64,000 nucleotides of DNA, taken from contig JAZQAN010000056.1 in assembly GCA_045545235.1 (NCBI GenBank), positions 66,122 to 130,121 on the forward strand, read 5' to 3'. Shown piece after piece: positions 43,477 to 51,369 of this stretch. Numbering within the stretch: the stretch's first letter is position 1; each line of letters begins with the position of its first letter. A model generated the notes under the pieces. It worked only from the letters and a program-made list of their open reading frames with translations. It was not told the DNA's origin and did no database searches. The translations under genes were made by a program, and so were the position numbers. Origin of the DNA: CAZNKU01 sp045545235 (GTDB lineage Bacteria > Bacillota > Clostridia > Monoglobales > Firm-18).

Positions 43477-44394
43477 ATGAAACTTAATCATTTTTTAAAA
43501 CTATCAGATTTGTCAACAGAAGAAATAACAGAACTTCTTAATATGGCAGACCAGCTTAAGTACGAAAAGAAAAACGGTATTCCCCATAAAATTCTTGAGG
43601 GTAAATCTCTTGGTATGATTTTTGAAAAATCATCTACAAGAACTCGTGTTTCTTTTGAAGTTGGTATGTACGAGCTTGGCGGCAACCCTATGTTTTTAAG
43701 CTCTAACGATTTGCAGATAGGCAGAGGCGAGCCTGTTGAGGATACTGCACGTGTTCTTTCAAGAATGATTGACGGTATTATGATAAGAACTTTTGCACAA
43801 CAAGAGGTTGAGGACCTTGCAAAATACGGTTCTATTCCTGTTATAAACGGTCTTACTGACTATGCTCACCCTTGTCAGGTGCTTGCTGACCTTATGACAA
43901 TCCGTGAACATAAAATGTCACTTGCAGGTCTTAAGCTTTGCTTTGTTGGTGACGGTAACAATATGGCAAATTCACTTATTGTAGGTTGTATTAAAATGGG
44001 TATGAAGGTTTCAATTGCATGCCCTGAAAATTATAAACCTGATGCTGAAATTATGAAGTGGGCATATGAAAGCGGTAACTTTGAGTGTACAACTGATATT
44101 CTTGCTGCCGCTAAGGATGCAGATGTTTTATACACAGATGTATGGGCTTCAATGGGGCAGGAAGAGGAAGCAAAAGAAAGACAGAAGGTATTTAAGAATT
44201 ATCAGATTAATGATAGTGTTATGGCTGTCGCAAAGGATGATGCTATGGTTTTACATTGCTTGCCTGCACACAGAGAAGAAGAAATTACTGCAAAGGTGTT
44301 TGAAGAACACGCTGACGAAATTTTTGACGAGGCTGAAAACAGATTGCATGCACAAAAAGCTATATTGGTTGCTTGCATGGGAAATAATAATTAA
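43477..44394 (+). CDS. argF: Ornithine carbamoyltransferase
   Basis: 305-residue enzyme joining ornithine and carbamoyl-phosphate. It shows the carbamoyl-phosphate site FEKSSTRTRVSFE, the HPCQ motif (YAHPCQVLADL), DVWASMGQE and HCLPAHR. The ATG at 43477 follows GGAGA. Its carbamoyl-phosphate should come from carAB at 57.6-61.9 kb, under the same ARG-box type. Confidence 0.97.
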   Translation: MKLNHFLKLSDLSTEEITELLNMADQLKYEKKNGIPHKILEGKSLGMIFEKSSTRTRVSFEVGMYELGGNPMFLSSNDLQIGRGEPVEDTARVLSRMIDGIMIRTFAQQEVEDLAKYGSIPVINGLTDYAHPCQVLADLMTIREHKMSLAGLKLCFVGDGNNMANSLIVGCIKMGMKVSIACPENYKPDAEIMKWAYESGNFECTTDILAAAKDADVLYTDVWASMGQEEEAKERQKVFKNYQINDSVMAVAKDDAMVLHCLPAHREEEITAKVFEEHADEIFDEAENRLHAQKAILVACMGNNN

Positions 44395-44399
44395 TGATG

Positions 44400-44432
44400 A
44401 AATCCACAAGAATTGGGTCTTGTGGATTTCTT
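44400..44432. terminator. Terminator of the arginine operon
   Basis: AAATCCACAAGA (44400-44411), loop ATTGGG, TCTTGTGGATTT (44418-44429), then CTTTC. The intergenic stretch 44395-44894 continues with the minus-strand noncoding RNA, a pseudoknot repeat and the DUF1846 promoter. Confidence 0.88.
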
Positions 44433-44474
44433 TCATCATGTCACGTTGAAAAGCCTGCGTTGTGCCATAAAAAT

Positions 44475-44638
44475 AAAAAAGGTGTGCGGCACAGAGCCAC
44501 ACACCGAAAAATGCACGACTCTCGCTGCGAAACGAATTTCAATACTTTCCAAAACGATTGTATGTGAAAATAGAGTATGCATTTTTACCAAATGAAAAAA
44601 CATACAATCGTCACATGGATTTATTAAATTCGTTTCGC
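44475..44638 (-). ncRNA. Structured noncoding RNA, copy 1 (about 164 nt)
   Basis: Predicted leftward transcript from 44638. P1: GCGAAACGAATTT (44638-44626) with AAATTCGTTTCGC (44539-44527), a perfect 13-bp closing stem. After 15-nt internal-loop strands comes P2, an 11-bp stem CGATTGTATGT/ACATACAATCG (44610-44600 with 44565-44555). The apical loop contains AAAAATGCATACTCT (44586-44572), complementary to the 3' tail AGAGTCGTGCATTTTT (44522-44507), giving a pseudoknot. The transcript ends in a 10-bp terminator (44505-44481) with T6. A second copy is at 47891-48052 with compensatory changes in every helix. No coding frame fits. Confidence 0.8.
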
Positions 44639-44644
44639 AAAATT

Positions 44645-44673
44645 ATTATATCATATAAATTAAAAATGTGCAA
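44645..44673 (-). promoter_or_regulatory. Promoter of noncoding RNA copy 1
   Basis: Leftward TTGCAC (44673-44668), 17-base spacer, TATAAT (44650-44645). The expected start, seven bases on, is 44638, exactly the first base of the closing stem. Confidence 0.82.
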
Positions 44674-44681
44674 TAGAAATT

Positions 44682-44738
44682 CGCTATCCGCGAGGGACTT
44701 ACTTTTGCGCGGACAAAAGTAAGCAAAAATCCGCGCCG
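44682..44738 (+). repeat. Hairpin-pseudoknot repeat, copy 1
   Basis: CGCTATCCGCG, then a perfect 10-bp stem CTTACTTTTG/CAAAAGTAAG (44698-44723) around loop CGCGGA, then CAAAAA and TCCGCG (44730-44735). The loop is complementary to the downstream TCCGCG. A second copy at 47649-47708 keeps the architecture with changed bases. Confidence 0.78.
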
Positions 44739-44832
44739 TAAAATCCAAACTCGAAGACACACTATGTAATTTTTAAAGCGAATTTTTTGAATAAATTTGT
44801 TGTATTTTCCTGAATAAAATTGTTATATCATA

Positions 44833-44861
44833 TTGTGTTTTTAAAACATTTGTAGTATAAT
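44833..44861 (+). promoter_or_regulatory. Promoter for the DUF1846 gene
   Basis: TTGTGT (44833-44838), 17-base spacer, TATAAT (44856-44861); ATG at 44895. Confidence 0.65.
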
Positions 44862-44894
44862 AAATAAGTTAGTTGATATAAAGGAGTACAGGTT

Positions 44895-46382
44895 ATGAAA
44901 AGCAGGATAGGTTTTGACAACGACAAATATTTGCAGATGCAGGCTCAGTATATAGGTGAGAGAATATCCATCTTTGGTGAAAAGCTTTACCTTGAACTTG
45001 GGGGAAAGTTGTTTGATGATTTTCACGCTTCAAGAGTGTTGCCGGGCTTTAAGCCTGACAGTAAGGTTAAAATGCTTTTGCATCTTAAGGATAAGCTTGA
45101 AATTGTTATTGCAATAGCTGCTATGGATATTGTTAACAACAAAATTCGTGGTGACTATAACATAACATACGATATGGATGTTCTTCGTCTTATAGATGCT
45201 TTTCGTACAATAGGTCTTTATGTGGGTAGTGTTGTAATTACACAATACACAGGTCAGCCTCAGGTTGATAAGTTTAAAAAGAAGCTTGAAAGTCAGGGCG
45301 TAAAGGTATTTATGCATTATATTATTGAGGGTTATCCTGCTGATATAGAGCATATTGTAAGTGATGAGGGCTTTGGTAAAAATGAATATGTAGAAACTGA
45401 AAGACCTCTTGTAGTAGTTACTGCACCCGGTCCCGGAAGCGGAAAAATGGCAACTTGCCTTTCACAGCTTTATCACGAAAATAAAAGGGGTATTAAGGCA
45501 GGGTATGCTAAGTTTGAAACCTTCCCTGTTTGGAATCTGCCTCTTAACCATCCTGTAAATCTTGCTTATGAGGCGGCAACAGCTGACCTTAATGATGTTA
45601 ATATGATTGATCCGTTTCACCTTTCTGCATATGGTGAAACTACGGTAAATTATAACAGAGATATTGAAGTTTTTCCTGTACTTAATGCAATTTTTGAAAA
45701 GATTATGGGAGAAAGTCCTTATAAATCACCTACTGATATGGGTGTTAATATGGCAGGAAATTGCATTTTTGATAACGATGCAGTTTGTGAAGCTTCAAGA
45801 AAAGAAATTGTAAGAAGATATTATAATGCTCTTGGTAACAGAAAAAAAGGAACCTCTACAATGGAGGAGGTTCTTAAAATAGAGCTTATTATGAAACAGG
45901 CAGAAACAAGTGTTGAATGCAGAGCTTGTGTGAAGCCTGCACTTGAAAAGGCAGAGCTTACAGGTGCACCTGCAGCTGCTATTGAACTTCCTGACGGAAG
46001 GGTTGTGACAGGTAAAACAAGTGATCTGTTGGGTGCGTCAGCGGCGACAATTTTGAATGCACTTAAGGCACTTGCAGGTCTTGATGACGATGTTTATTTG
46101 ATTTCTCCTGAGGTTATAGAGCCTATTCAGGACCTTAAAACAAAAAATCTTGGAAATCATAATCCTCGTCTTCATATAGATGAAACGCTGATTGCTCTTG
46201 CAATAAGTGCCACAACAAACGAAACTGCAGCAAAGGCATTTTCAATGCTTGAGTCTTTAAGAGGTACAGAGGCACATTCTTCAGTTATTCTTTCGCAAAT
46301 TGATGATGCAACCTTTAAAAAGCTTGGCATTAATCTTACTTGCGAGCCTGTATATCAGACTAAAAAATTATATCACGCGTGA
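44895..46382 (+). CDS. DUF1846 family protein
   Basis: 495 residues, matching the DUF1846 (PF08903) family of conserved Firmicutes proteins with unknown function. Recognisable stretches are IGFDNDKYLQMQAQYI at the start, VVTAPGPGSGKMATCLSQLY, a possible nucleotide-binding loop near residue 178, and AVCEASRKEIVRRYYNA. It is cytoplasmic. It lies nine bases before the flavodiiron gene, so the two are probably co-transcribed. Role unknown. Confidence 0.9.
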   Translation: MKSRIGFDNDKYLQMQAQYIGERISIFGEKLYLELGGKLFDDFHASRVLPGFKPDSKVKMLLHLKDKLEIVIAIAAMDIVNNKIRGDYNITYDMDVLRLIDAFRTIGLYVGSVVITQYTGQPQVDKFKKKLESQGVKVFMHYIIEGYPADIEHIVSDEGFGKNEYVETERPLVVVTAPGPGSGKMATCLSQLYHENKRGIKAGYAKFETFPVWNLPLNHPVNLAYEAATADLNDVNMIDPFHLSAYGETTVNYNRDIEVFPVLNAIFEKIMGESPYKSPTDMGVNMAGNCIFDNDAVCEASRKEIVRRYYNALGNRKKGTSTMEEVLKIELIMKQAETSVECRACVKPALEKAELTGAPAAAIELPDGRVVTGKTSDLLGASAATILNALKALAGLDDDVYLISPEVIEPIQDLKTKNLGNHNPRLHIDETLIALAISATTNETAAKAFSMLESLRGTEAHSSVILSQIDDATFKKLGINLTCEPVYQTKKLYHA

Positions 46383-46390
46383 GGTAGATT

Positions 46391-47554
46391 ATGATAAAAA
46401 ATATTACAGATTCAGTTATTTATACAGGTGTTGATGACAAAACACTTGATTTGTTTGAAAGTCAGTATATAATTCCAAATGGTATCTCATATAATTCATA
46501 TGTTATTATGGATGAAAAAATTGCAATTATGGATACTGTTGACAAAAGGGGTACAGATGAGTGGCTTGAAAATGTCACAAAGGTGCTTGATGGCAAAAGT
46601 CCTGATTATCTTGTGGTTTTGCATATGGAGCCTGATCACGCTGGAAATATTCAGAATTTGTGTGAAAAATATCCTCAAATGCAGGTTGTTGTAAACAAAA
46701 AAACAGCGGCTATGATTCCGCAGTTTTTTGAAATGGATATTACAGAACGTAGTGTTATAGTGGAAGAAGGAGGTAAACTTTCACTTGGTAAACACGAGCT
46801 TACTTTTGTAATGGCGCCTATGATTCACTGGCCTGAAGTTATGGTGGCTTATGATTCTTGTGATAAAATCCTTTTCTCTGCAGATGCATTTGGTAAATTC
46901 GGTGCTTTGGATGCTGATGAGGACTGGACTTGCGAAGCAAGAAGATACTATATAAACATTGTAGGTAAGTACGGCGTGCAGGTACAGGCATTGCTTAAAA
47001 AGGCGGCGGCTTTGGATATACAGACAATTTGTCCGTTGCACGGTCCTATACTTACAGATAATCTGGATTTTTATATAGGTAAATACAATGTATGGAGCAG
47101 TTACGAGCCTGAAGATGACGGCGTTTTGGTTGCTTATGCATCAATACACGGAAATACAAGAAAGGCTGTAGAAAAACTTGAGGAAATACTTAAGGAAAAA
47201 GGTGCAAAAAAGGTTGCGGTTTGTGACCTTGCCCGTGAGGATATGGCAGAGGCAATAGAAGATGCATTCAGATATGACAAGCTTATTGTTGCCTGCCCTA
47301 CATATGACGGATGCCTGTTCCCTTGTATGGAAGACTTTTTGTATCACCTTAAAATTAAAACTTACAGAAACCGCAAGGTTGGTATTGTAGAAAACGGTTC
47401 ATGGGCACCGATGTCAGGAAAGCTTATGAAGGCTTATTTTGAACAGATGAAGGATATAACCATCTGTGAAAATATGGTTACAATCAAGTCATCAATGAAG
47501 GAAAATACAATTGGTGACCTTGAAAAGCTGGCGGATGAAATACTTTCAAAATAA
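46391..47554 (+). CDS. FprA-type flavodiiron protein
   Basis: 387 residues: an N-terminal metallo-beta-lactamase-like diiron domain (HMEPDHAGN, MIHWPEVM, SADAFGKFG, CPLHGPI supplying ligands) and a C-terminal flavodoxin domain (YASIHGNTRKAVE, from ~residue 247). Reduces oxygen or nitric oxide to protect anaerobes, with electrons from rubredoxin. It complements the rubrerythrin at 1.5 kb. Confidence 0.95.
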   Translation: MIKNITDSVIYTGVDDKTLDLFESQYIIPNGISYNSYVIMDEKIAIMDTVDKRGTDEWLENVTKVLDGKSPDYLVVLHMEPDHAGNIQNLCEKYPQMQVVVNKKTAAMIPQFFEMDITERSVIVEEGGKLSLGKHELTFVMAPMIHWPEVMVAYDSCDKILFSADAFGKFGALDADEDWTCEARRYYINIVGKYGVQVQALLKKAAALDIQTICPLHGPILTDNLDFYIGKYNVWSSYEPEDDGVLVAYASIHGNTRKAVEKLEEILKEKGAKKVAVCDLAREDMAEAIEDAFRYDKLIVACPTYDGCLFPCMEDFLYHLKIKTYRNRKVGIVENGSWAPMSGKLMKAYFEQMKDITICENMVTIKSSMKENTIGDLEKLADEILSK

Positions 47555-47604
47555 AAATATTTAAATGGTGTAGTAAAATTTTGTTTTGCTATGCAGTGTA
47601 CTCT

Positions 47605-47640
47605 AAAGGACAGTAACTGATTAGTTAGTGTCCTTTTTTC
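47605..47640 (+). terminator. Terminator after the flavodiiron gene
   Basis: AAAGGACA (47605-47612) with TGTCCTTT (47629-47636), an inner TAACT/AGTTA stem, then a T-run. The gap 47555-48165 also holds a repeat (47649-47708), a noncoding RNA (47891-48052) and a second terminator. I see nothing else in 47709-47850. Confidence 0.88.
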
Positions 47641-47648
47641 TTTTTTCC

Positions 47649-47708
47649 GCTATCCGCGGAGGGAGGCACTTTTGTGTGGGCAAAAGTGCCCAAAAACCCA
47701 CCGCCGGG
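47649..47708 (+). repeat. Hairpin-pseudoknot repeat, copy 2
   Basis: CGCTATCCGCG, then stem GGCACTTTTG/CAAAAGTGCC (47665-47690) around loop TGTGGG, then CAAAAA and CCCAC (47697-47701). The loop GTGGG pairs with CCCAC. Compared with copy 1, the stem changes on both arms and the loop changes together with its downstream partner. Confidence 0.78.
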
Positions 47709-47855
47709 ACGTTCAGTCAACATTTTGTAAGAAAAATTTTCTTAAAATCGTTTCTACAAACTGCAATCCCTCTCTCTACGGTGTTTTTTGGTTAACCCGC
47801 AACCATGTGTCCCGTCGGAGACAAACAAAGTATACAGAGATAAATTATAAAAATA

Positions 47856-47884
47856 TTGATTTTCTTATTTTATTATGGTATAAT
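47856..47884 (+). promoter_or_regulatory. Promoter of noncoding RNA copy 2
   Basis: TTGATT (47856-47861), 17-base spacer, TATAAT (47879-47884). The expected start is 47891, again the first base of the closing stem. Confidence 0.84.
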
Positions 47885-47890
47885 AAATAT

Positions 47891-48052
47891 GCTAAACAAA
47901 ATTCATATTATCAGAAGTTGGTATGTAATTTTACTATTTGGTAAAAGTGCATGCTCTAATTCACATACTAACTTTTGGTATAAGGAATTTTGTTTAGCGA
48001 CAAGAGTTGTGCATTTTTCGGTGTGTGACTCTTGTAGTTACACACTTTTTTT
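47891..48052 (+). ncRNA. Structured noncoding RNA, copy 2 (about 162 nt)
   Basis: P1: GCTAAACAAAATTC (47891-47904) with GAATTTTGTTTAGC (47985-47998), 14 bp. 10-nt internal-loop strands follow, then P2: AAGTTGGTATGT (47915-47926) with ACATACTAACTT (47963-47974). The apical-loop sequence AAAAGTGCATGCTCT (47943-47957) is complementary to the tail AGAGTTGTGCATTTTT (48003-48018). The terminator is GTGTGTGACT (48021-48030), loop CTTGT, AGTTACACAC, then T7. G-U pairs occur on this strand (they would be A-C on the other), supporting the direction. The tail CAAGAGT can alternatively pair with ACTCTTG in the terminator. Confidence 0.82.
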
Positions 48053-48089
48053 GTTTTTAAACTCTGTTTCAATGTTGCTACAAGCGGAG

Positions 48090-48119
48090 AAAGCCACGAG
48101 GATTAATCCTTGTGGCTTT
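48090..48119. terminator. Convergent terminator before the SDR gene end
   Basis: AAAGCCAC...GTGGCTTT with inner AGGATT/AATCCT forms a 15-bp stem (48090-48119) flanked by T-rich sequence. It probably ends the leftward SDR gene and backs up the noncoding RNA. A similar CCACAAG hairpin flanks noncoding RNA copy 1 (44400-44432). Confidence 0.7.
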
Positions 48120-48165
48120 CTTTGTTATGTATTATTTCTTATAATGTAGTTCAATGATTTCTCTT

Positions 48166-49083
48166 TTAAATTTCACCAATCTTTTCCAACTCTATGCGTA
48201 CACCTTCTCTGATGGATTTAAAATCAGATGATTTAAGTCCTGTTGCTTTTAAAACTTTTGAATTATCTATTTTTCTGTCATAGGCTCTGTCGTAATGCCA
48301 ACGCCAAGCATTTTCAGGATAATTTGCAGGAACCCATTCGATTTTTACATTAAGTAAATCTGCATAAATATCCGCAACCTGACTCCATGTTAAATTCTGA
48401 GCAGAGGAAATTGTGTAGGCTTCTCCTATTGCGCATTCTTTAAACAAAAGATTTGCGATAATTTTACCGGAGTTTCCTGCCCAGTCAAGTCCTGCTGTAA
48501 GATTTTTGGCTTCAATAGGCAGGCAAATTGGTTTTTGTTCCTTTGCGGCATCAATTACACTATGCCAGGATTCCATACAAAGGTCGAATCTTTTTTCGGA
48601 AAAAGAAATAACAGGGCGAACTGACGTCCAGTTTTGAGGGCAACTGCAATTTTTCATATAGCGTTCTTCTTTTGCCTTTGACAACGCATAATCTTCTTCT
48701 TCAAGAAATCTCTTGTTATCCTTGATTACATCAATAAGCAAAGGTGCATCCTCAGTAATAGGGTGCTGTAAATCTGCATAGGCACGATAAGATGAAAGAA
48801 AAATCAAATGGTCTGTATTGTTTGAAAGCAATTCGTGATATGGGATATAATCATCCGGATTTGGGTAGTTAATAAAATTCACTATTCCGTCATAGTGTGT
48901 TTTACTAAACAGGTCTTTAAGGTAATCTATTGTTGCATTTGCTTTATAAAATTTTAAATTTTCATTGTTGGAAATTTTGTCTTCAAGGCAAATAACATCA
49001 ACCTTATAACCTAAATTCAAACATTCTTCAGCAGTATATGAGCCAATTGAGCCGCCACCGGCAATTAAAAGTACTTTTTTCAT
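48166..49083 (-). CDS. NAD-dependent epimerase/dehydratase family protein
   Basis: 305-residue extended SDR with the cofactor motif IAGGGSIGSYT at the N-terminus and YALSK as the YxxxK catalytic pair (~residue 135). FLSSYRAYAD lies at the Ser position. It resembles isoflavone-reductase or sugar-epimerase-like SDRs. It follows the GH106-like rhamnosidase in the leftward unit, 40 bases apart, suggesting a joint role in glycan or nucleotide-sugar metabolism; the substrate is unknown. Confidence 0.83.
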   Translation of the reverse strand: MKKVLLIAGGGSIGSYTAEECLNLGYKVDVICLEDKISNNENLKFYKANATIDYLKDLFSKTHYDGIVNFINYPNPDDYIPYHELLSNNTDHLIFLSSYRAYADLQHPITEDAPLLIDVIKDNKRFLEEEDYALSKAKEERYMKNCSCPQNWTSVRPVISFSEKRFDLCMESWHSVIDAAKEQKPICLPIEAKNLTAGLDWAGNSGKIIANLLFKECAIGEAYTISSAQNLTWSQVADIYADLLNVKIEWVPANYPENAWRWHYDRAYDRKIDNSKVLKATGLKSSDFKSIREGVRIELEKIGEI

Positions 49084-49122
49084 TTGTATATTTCTCCTTA
49101 TGATCTTTAAATTATTTATAAA

Positions 49123-51249
49123 TTAATATTTACACAAAACAACGGGTGAAAGTGCAGGTATATCAAGGTTGATTTTTGCGGTGTCACCATGGTATTCAAC
49201 CGCAATATCCAAAACCTCATATGTATCAACATCCACAATTGCAAAACGTTCGTTTTCCGAAGCCTTGACATTTACCTTCAGGTTATGGTTTTTATCCTCT
49301 GTATTCATAAACATATAAAGGTTGTAATTTTCAAAGCTGCTGTTCATAAATGTAATCATTGGATTATTGCTTTCAAACTGCATATCTTTGTTGCTGCAAA
49401 GGGCTAAATCAAATTCAGGCATAAAGCTTAAATTTTCAATATCTCTTTTTTCACCGTCAACCACTATTCTTATACCTTTTTCATAAGCTTTTTCAAGATA
49501 TTTGGCAAGGTCACAATCCACAAAGCTTATTTTTGGAAAAGCTATTGTATAAATTTTATTTCCGTTTGGTGACTGAATGTAGCCATCCTTTATTTCACAT
49601 TCCATAAGATATTTTTTGTTTATGAAATCAAAGGTTACCTGATTGCCGAAAAGCTTGTTGCAGCTTCCCTCAATATCCATACTATCCTGAAAACCTATTT
49701 GCGATGCAGTTTCTTCTCCCTCGGGTACACATCGTGCACAAAGCTCTTCAAATGGATAGTACATAAATGTGTTTGCAACATACTTGCCACCTTCAAAAAG
49801 TGAAACTATGTTTGTTACATAATCGGCAAATTCCTTCATTCCGTCTTCATCAAAAATATTTTCACCGTAATATGAGCTTATCACGTTCAAGCCGTGAACA
49901 ACCATCATACCAATTGCCGCTTTTGCAATTTTCATAGTGATATTCTGGTCCTTATCACTCATATTTGATGCTTCAATCAGGACTTTATCTTTATTTGTTA
50001 TATGTGCTGCGGAGGAAGCTAGCTTGCAGGCAATACTGTATCGCAATGAATCTGCCTCGCTTTTCAGACGGTCGCAACCGGGAATGTCCATAACTGCCAG
50101 ATGCTCCAATATATCTCCGTAATACACGGGCTGTACGTCAAATCCCTCTTCACCGTAGTAGTGGCCAGAATAAGCAACTTTGGATTTACTGAATTTGTTG
50201 CGAAGTTGTATTGCAAATGCATCTACTGCCATATCCGACAACAACTTGTAAAAACAACATCTTGCATAGCGTGTTTTATCTGTGTTTACAAAAATATCCA
50301 ACAGTATCTCAGAAAAGTCAAAACCGTATTTTTCTTTGAACACATCTTCAAATTCGTCCACCCATGGAACAAATGGATAATCAGGAATTTCGTTATTGGG
50401 CTTGTCATATACAGAGGAGGATTTAAACAGTGTAGGCTTACCTCTGTCAATCCAACCCGTATATGTGGGTGCATACGGTTCATCAGTAAATATGGCGTCA
50501 ACATCGCCCCATACATCGCCCATATATTTTTCGTATCCGTCCCTGAAGGTTACATTGTAAAAACGTTCCACAGCATCCTTGTTGCGGACATTTATGTAAC
50601 GTCTTGAAGCACGGGTGCCCAGACAAAACTTTGTTCCCTCATAAAGTGCACGCACAAAAAAGCAATACACCTTCCATGTGCCAACAGGTGCACTGTAACA
50701 AAAACCGCCTGCAACATCTATGCAAGAGGAAAGGTTAATGCGTTTTTTAAATAATTCCACACCATCAACCACGGGAACGGCAAAAGCAAATTTAAGTGGT
50801 GAATGTCCCATAGGACTTGGTATTCTTATTGCACCCTCGCCTTCTTTTACCTCTGCAACCTTTGAAACACAGGCAAGTCCCGATGCTTCAAATTCAGGAT
50901 GTCCCTCAAGGGTTATACCGCCTGCAGAGCCTGATGGGTAGTACTGTTCGTCATAAATCCACACCGAAAGCCCAAGACTTTTGGCATATTGGGTAATTTC
51001 TTTTACACGCAAAAAGGATTCTTCACTTTTAAGATAATCTGTGTAATCTACATTAAGACATATTCCGCCATAGCCGTTATCGTAAAGTTTTTTTACCCTT
51101 TCCTTCATATGTACAAGCTTTTCCTCGTGGGAGGCTGTGTCAAGAAAGGAATAGTCGTCTTTTACGTTAAGGGCGGTGAAGGAAAAGTCGTGAACAATCT
51201 GCAAAAGACCATTCTTTTTATGTGGTTTGTTAAATGCCGGTTTTTCCAT
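49123..51249 (-). CDS. GH106-like glycoside hydrolase (putative alpha-L-rhamnosidase)
   Basis: 708 residues, no signal peptide. The N-terminal barrel shows GYGGICLNVDYTDYL, LGLSVWIYDEQYYPSGSAGG (the YDE-x-PSG-AGG motif typical of GH106 and related families) and a catalytic-region acid in AIFTDEPYAP. The C-terminal part is beta-rich. GH106 enzymes release rhamnose, some from rhamnogalacturonan. The ATG at 51249 follows GAGGTG; a GTG at 51258 is possible. This gives the window a second rhamnosidase, about 25 kb from GH78. Confidence 0.75.
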   Translation of the reverse strand: MEKPAFNKPHKKNGLLQIVHDFSFTALNVKDDYSFLDTASHEEKLVHMKERVKKLYDNGYGGICLNVDYTDYLKSEESFLRVKEITQYAKSLGLSVWIYDEQYYPSGSAGGITLEGHPEFEASGLACVSKVAEVKEGEGAIRIPSPMGHSPLKFAFAVPVVDGVELFKKRINLSSCIDVAGGFCYSAPVGTWKVYCFFVRALYEGTKFCLGTRASRRYINVRNKDAVERFYNVTFRDGYEKYMGDVWGDVDAIFTDEPYAPTYTGWIDRGKPTLFKSSSVYDKPNNEIPDYPFVPWVDEFEDVFKEKYGFDFSEILLDIFVNTDKTRYARCCFYKLLSDMAVDAFAIQLRNKFSKSKVAYSGHYYGEEGFDVQPVYYGDILEHLAVMDIPGCDRLKSEADSLRYSIACKLASSAAHITNKDKVLIEASNMSDKDQNITMKIAKAAIGMMVVHGLNVISSYYGENIFDEDGMKEFADYVTNIVSLFEGGKYVANTFMYYPFEELCARCVPEGEETASQIGFQDSMDIEGSCNKLFGNQVTFDFINKKYLMECEIKDGYIQSPNGNKIYTIAFPKISFVDCDLAKYLEKAYEKGIRIVVDGEKRDIENLSFMPEFDLALCSNKDMQFESNNPMITFMNSSFENYNLYMFMNTEDKNHNLKVNVKASENERFAIVDVDTYEVLDIAVEYHGDTAKINLDIPALSPVVLCKY

Positions 51250-51329
51250 AAATTTCACCTCGAAAAAAACTCATAATATACTATTATAATTGTAGCATTT
51301 ATTTTATAAAAAAGCAATGTATAATATAA

Positions 51330-51365
51330 AAAAAGGCTGAACAAAATCAATTGTTCAGCCTTTTT
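51330..51365 (-). terminator. Terminator of the dapA-lysA operon
   Basis: AAAAAGGCTGAACAA (51330-51344), loop of six, TTGTTCAGCCTTTTT (51351-51365): a 15-bp perfect stem just past the lysA stop. Confidence 0.93.
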
Positions 51366-51369
51366 CAGC

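Noticed and set aside
44475..44638. 6S RNA as the identity of the two-copy noncoding RNA
   Set aside because: The stem-bubble-stem layout is suggestive, but the stem domain is only ~110 nt, carries an apical-loop/tail pseudoknot and has an appended terminator. Kept only as an alternative.
47672..48149. Two open frames of 90 and 97 codons in the intergenic region
   Set aside because: They overlap the pseudoknot repeat and the noncoding RNA, lack ribosome sites and show no protein-like composition.
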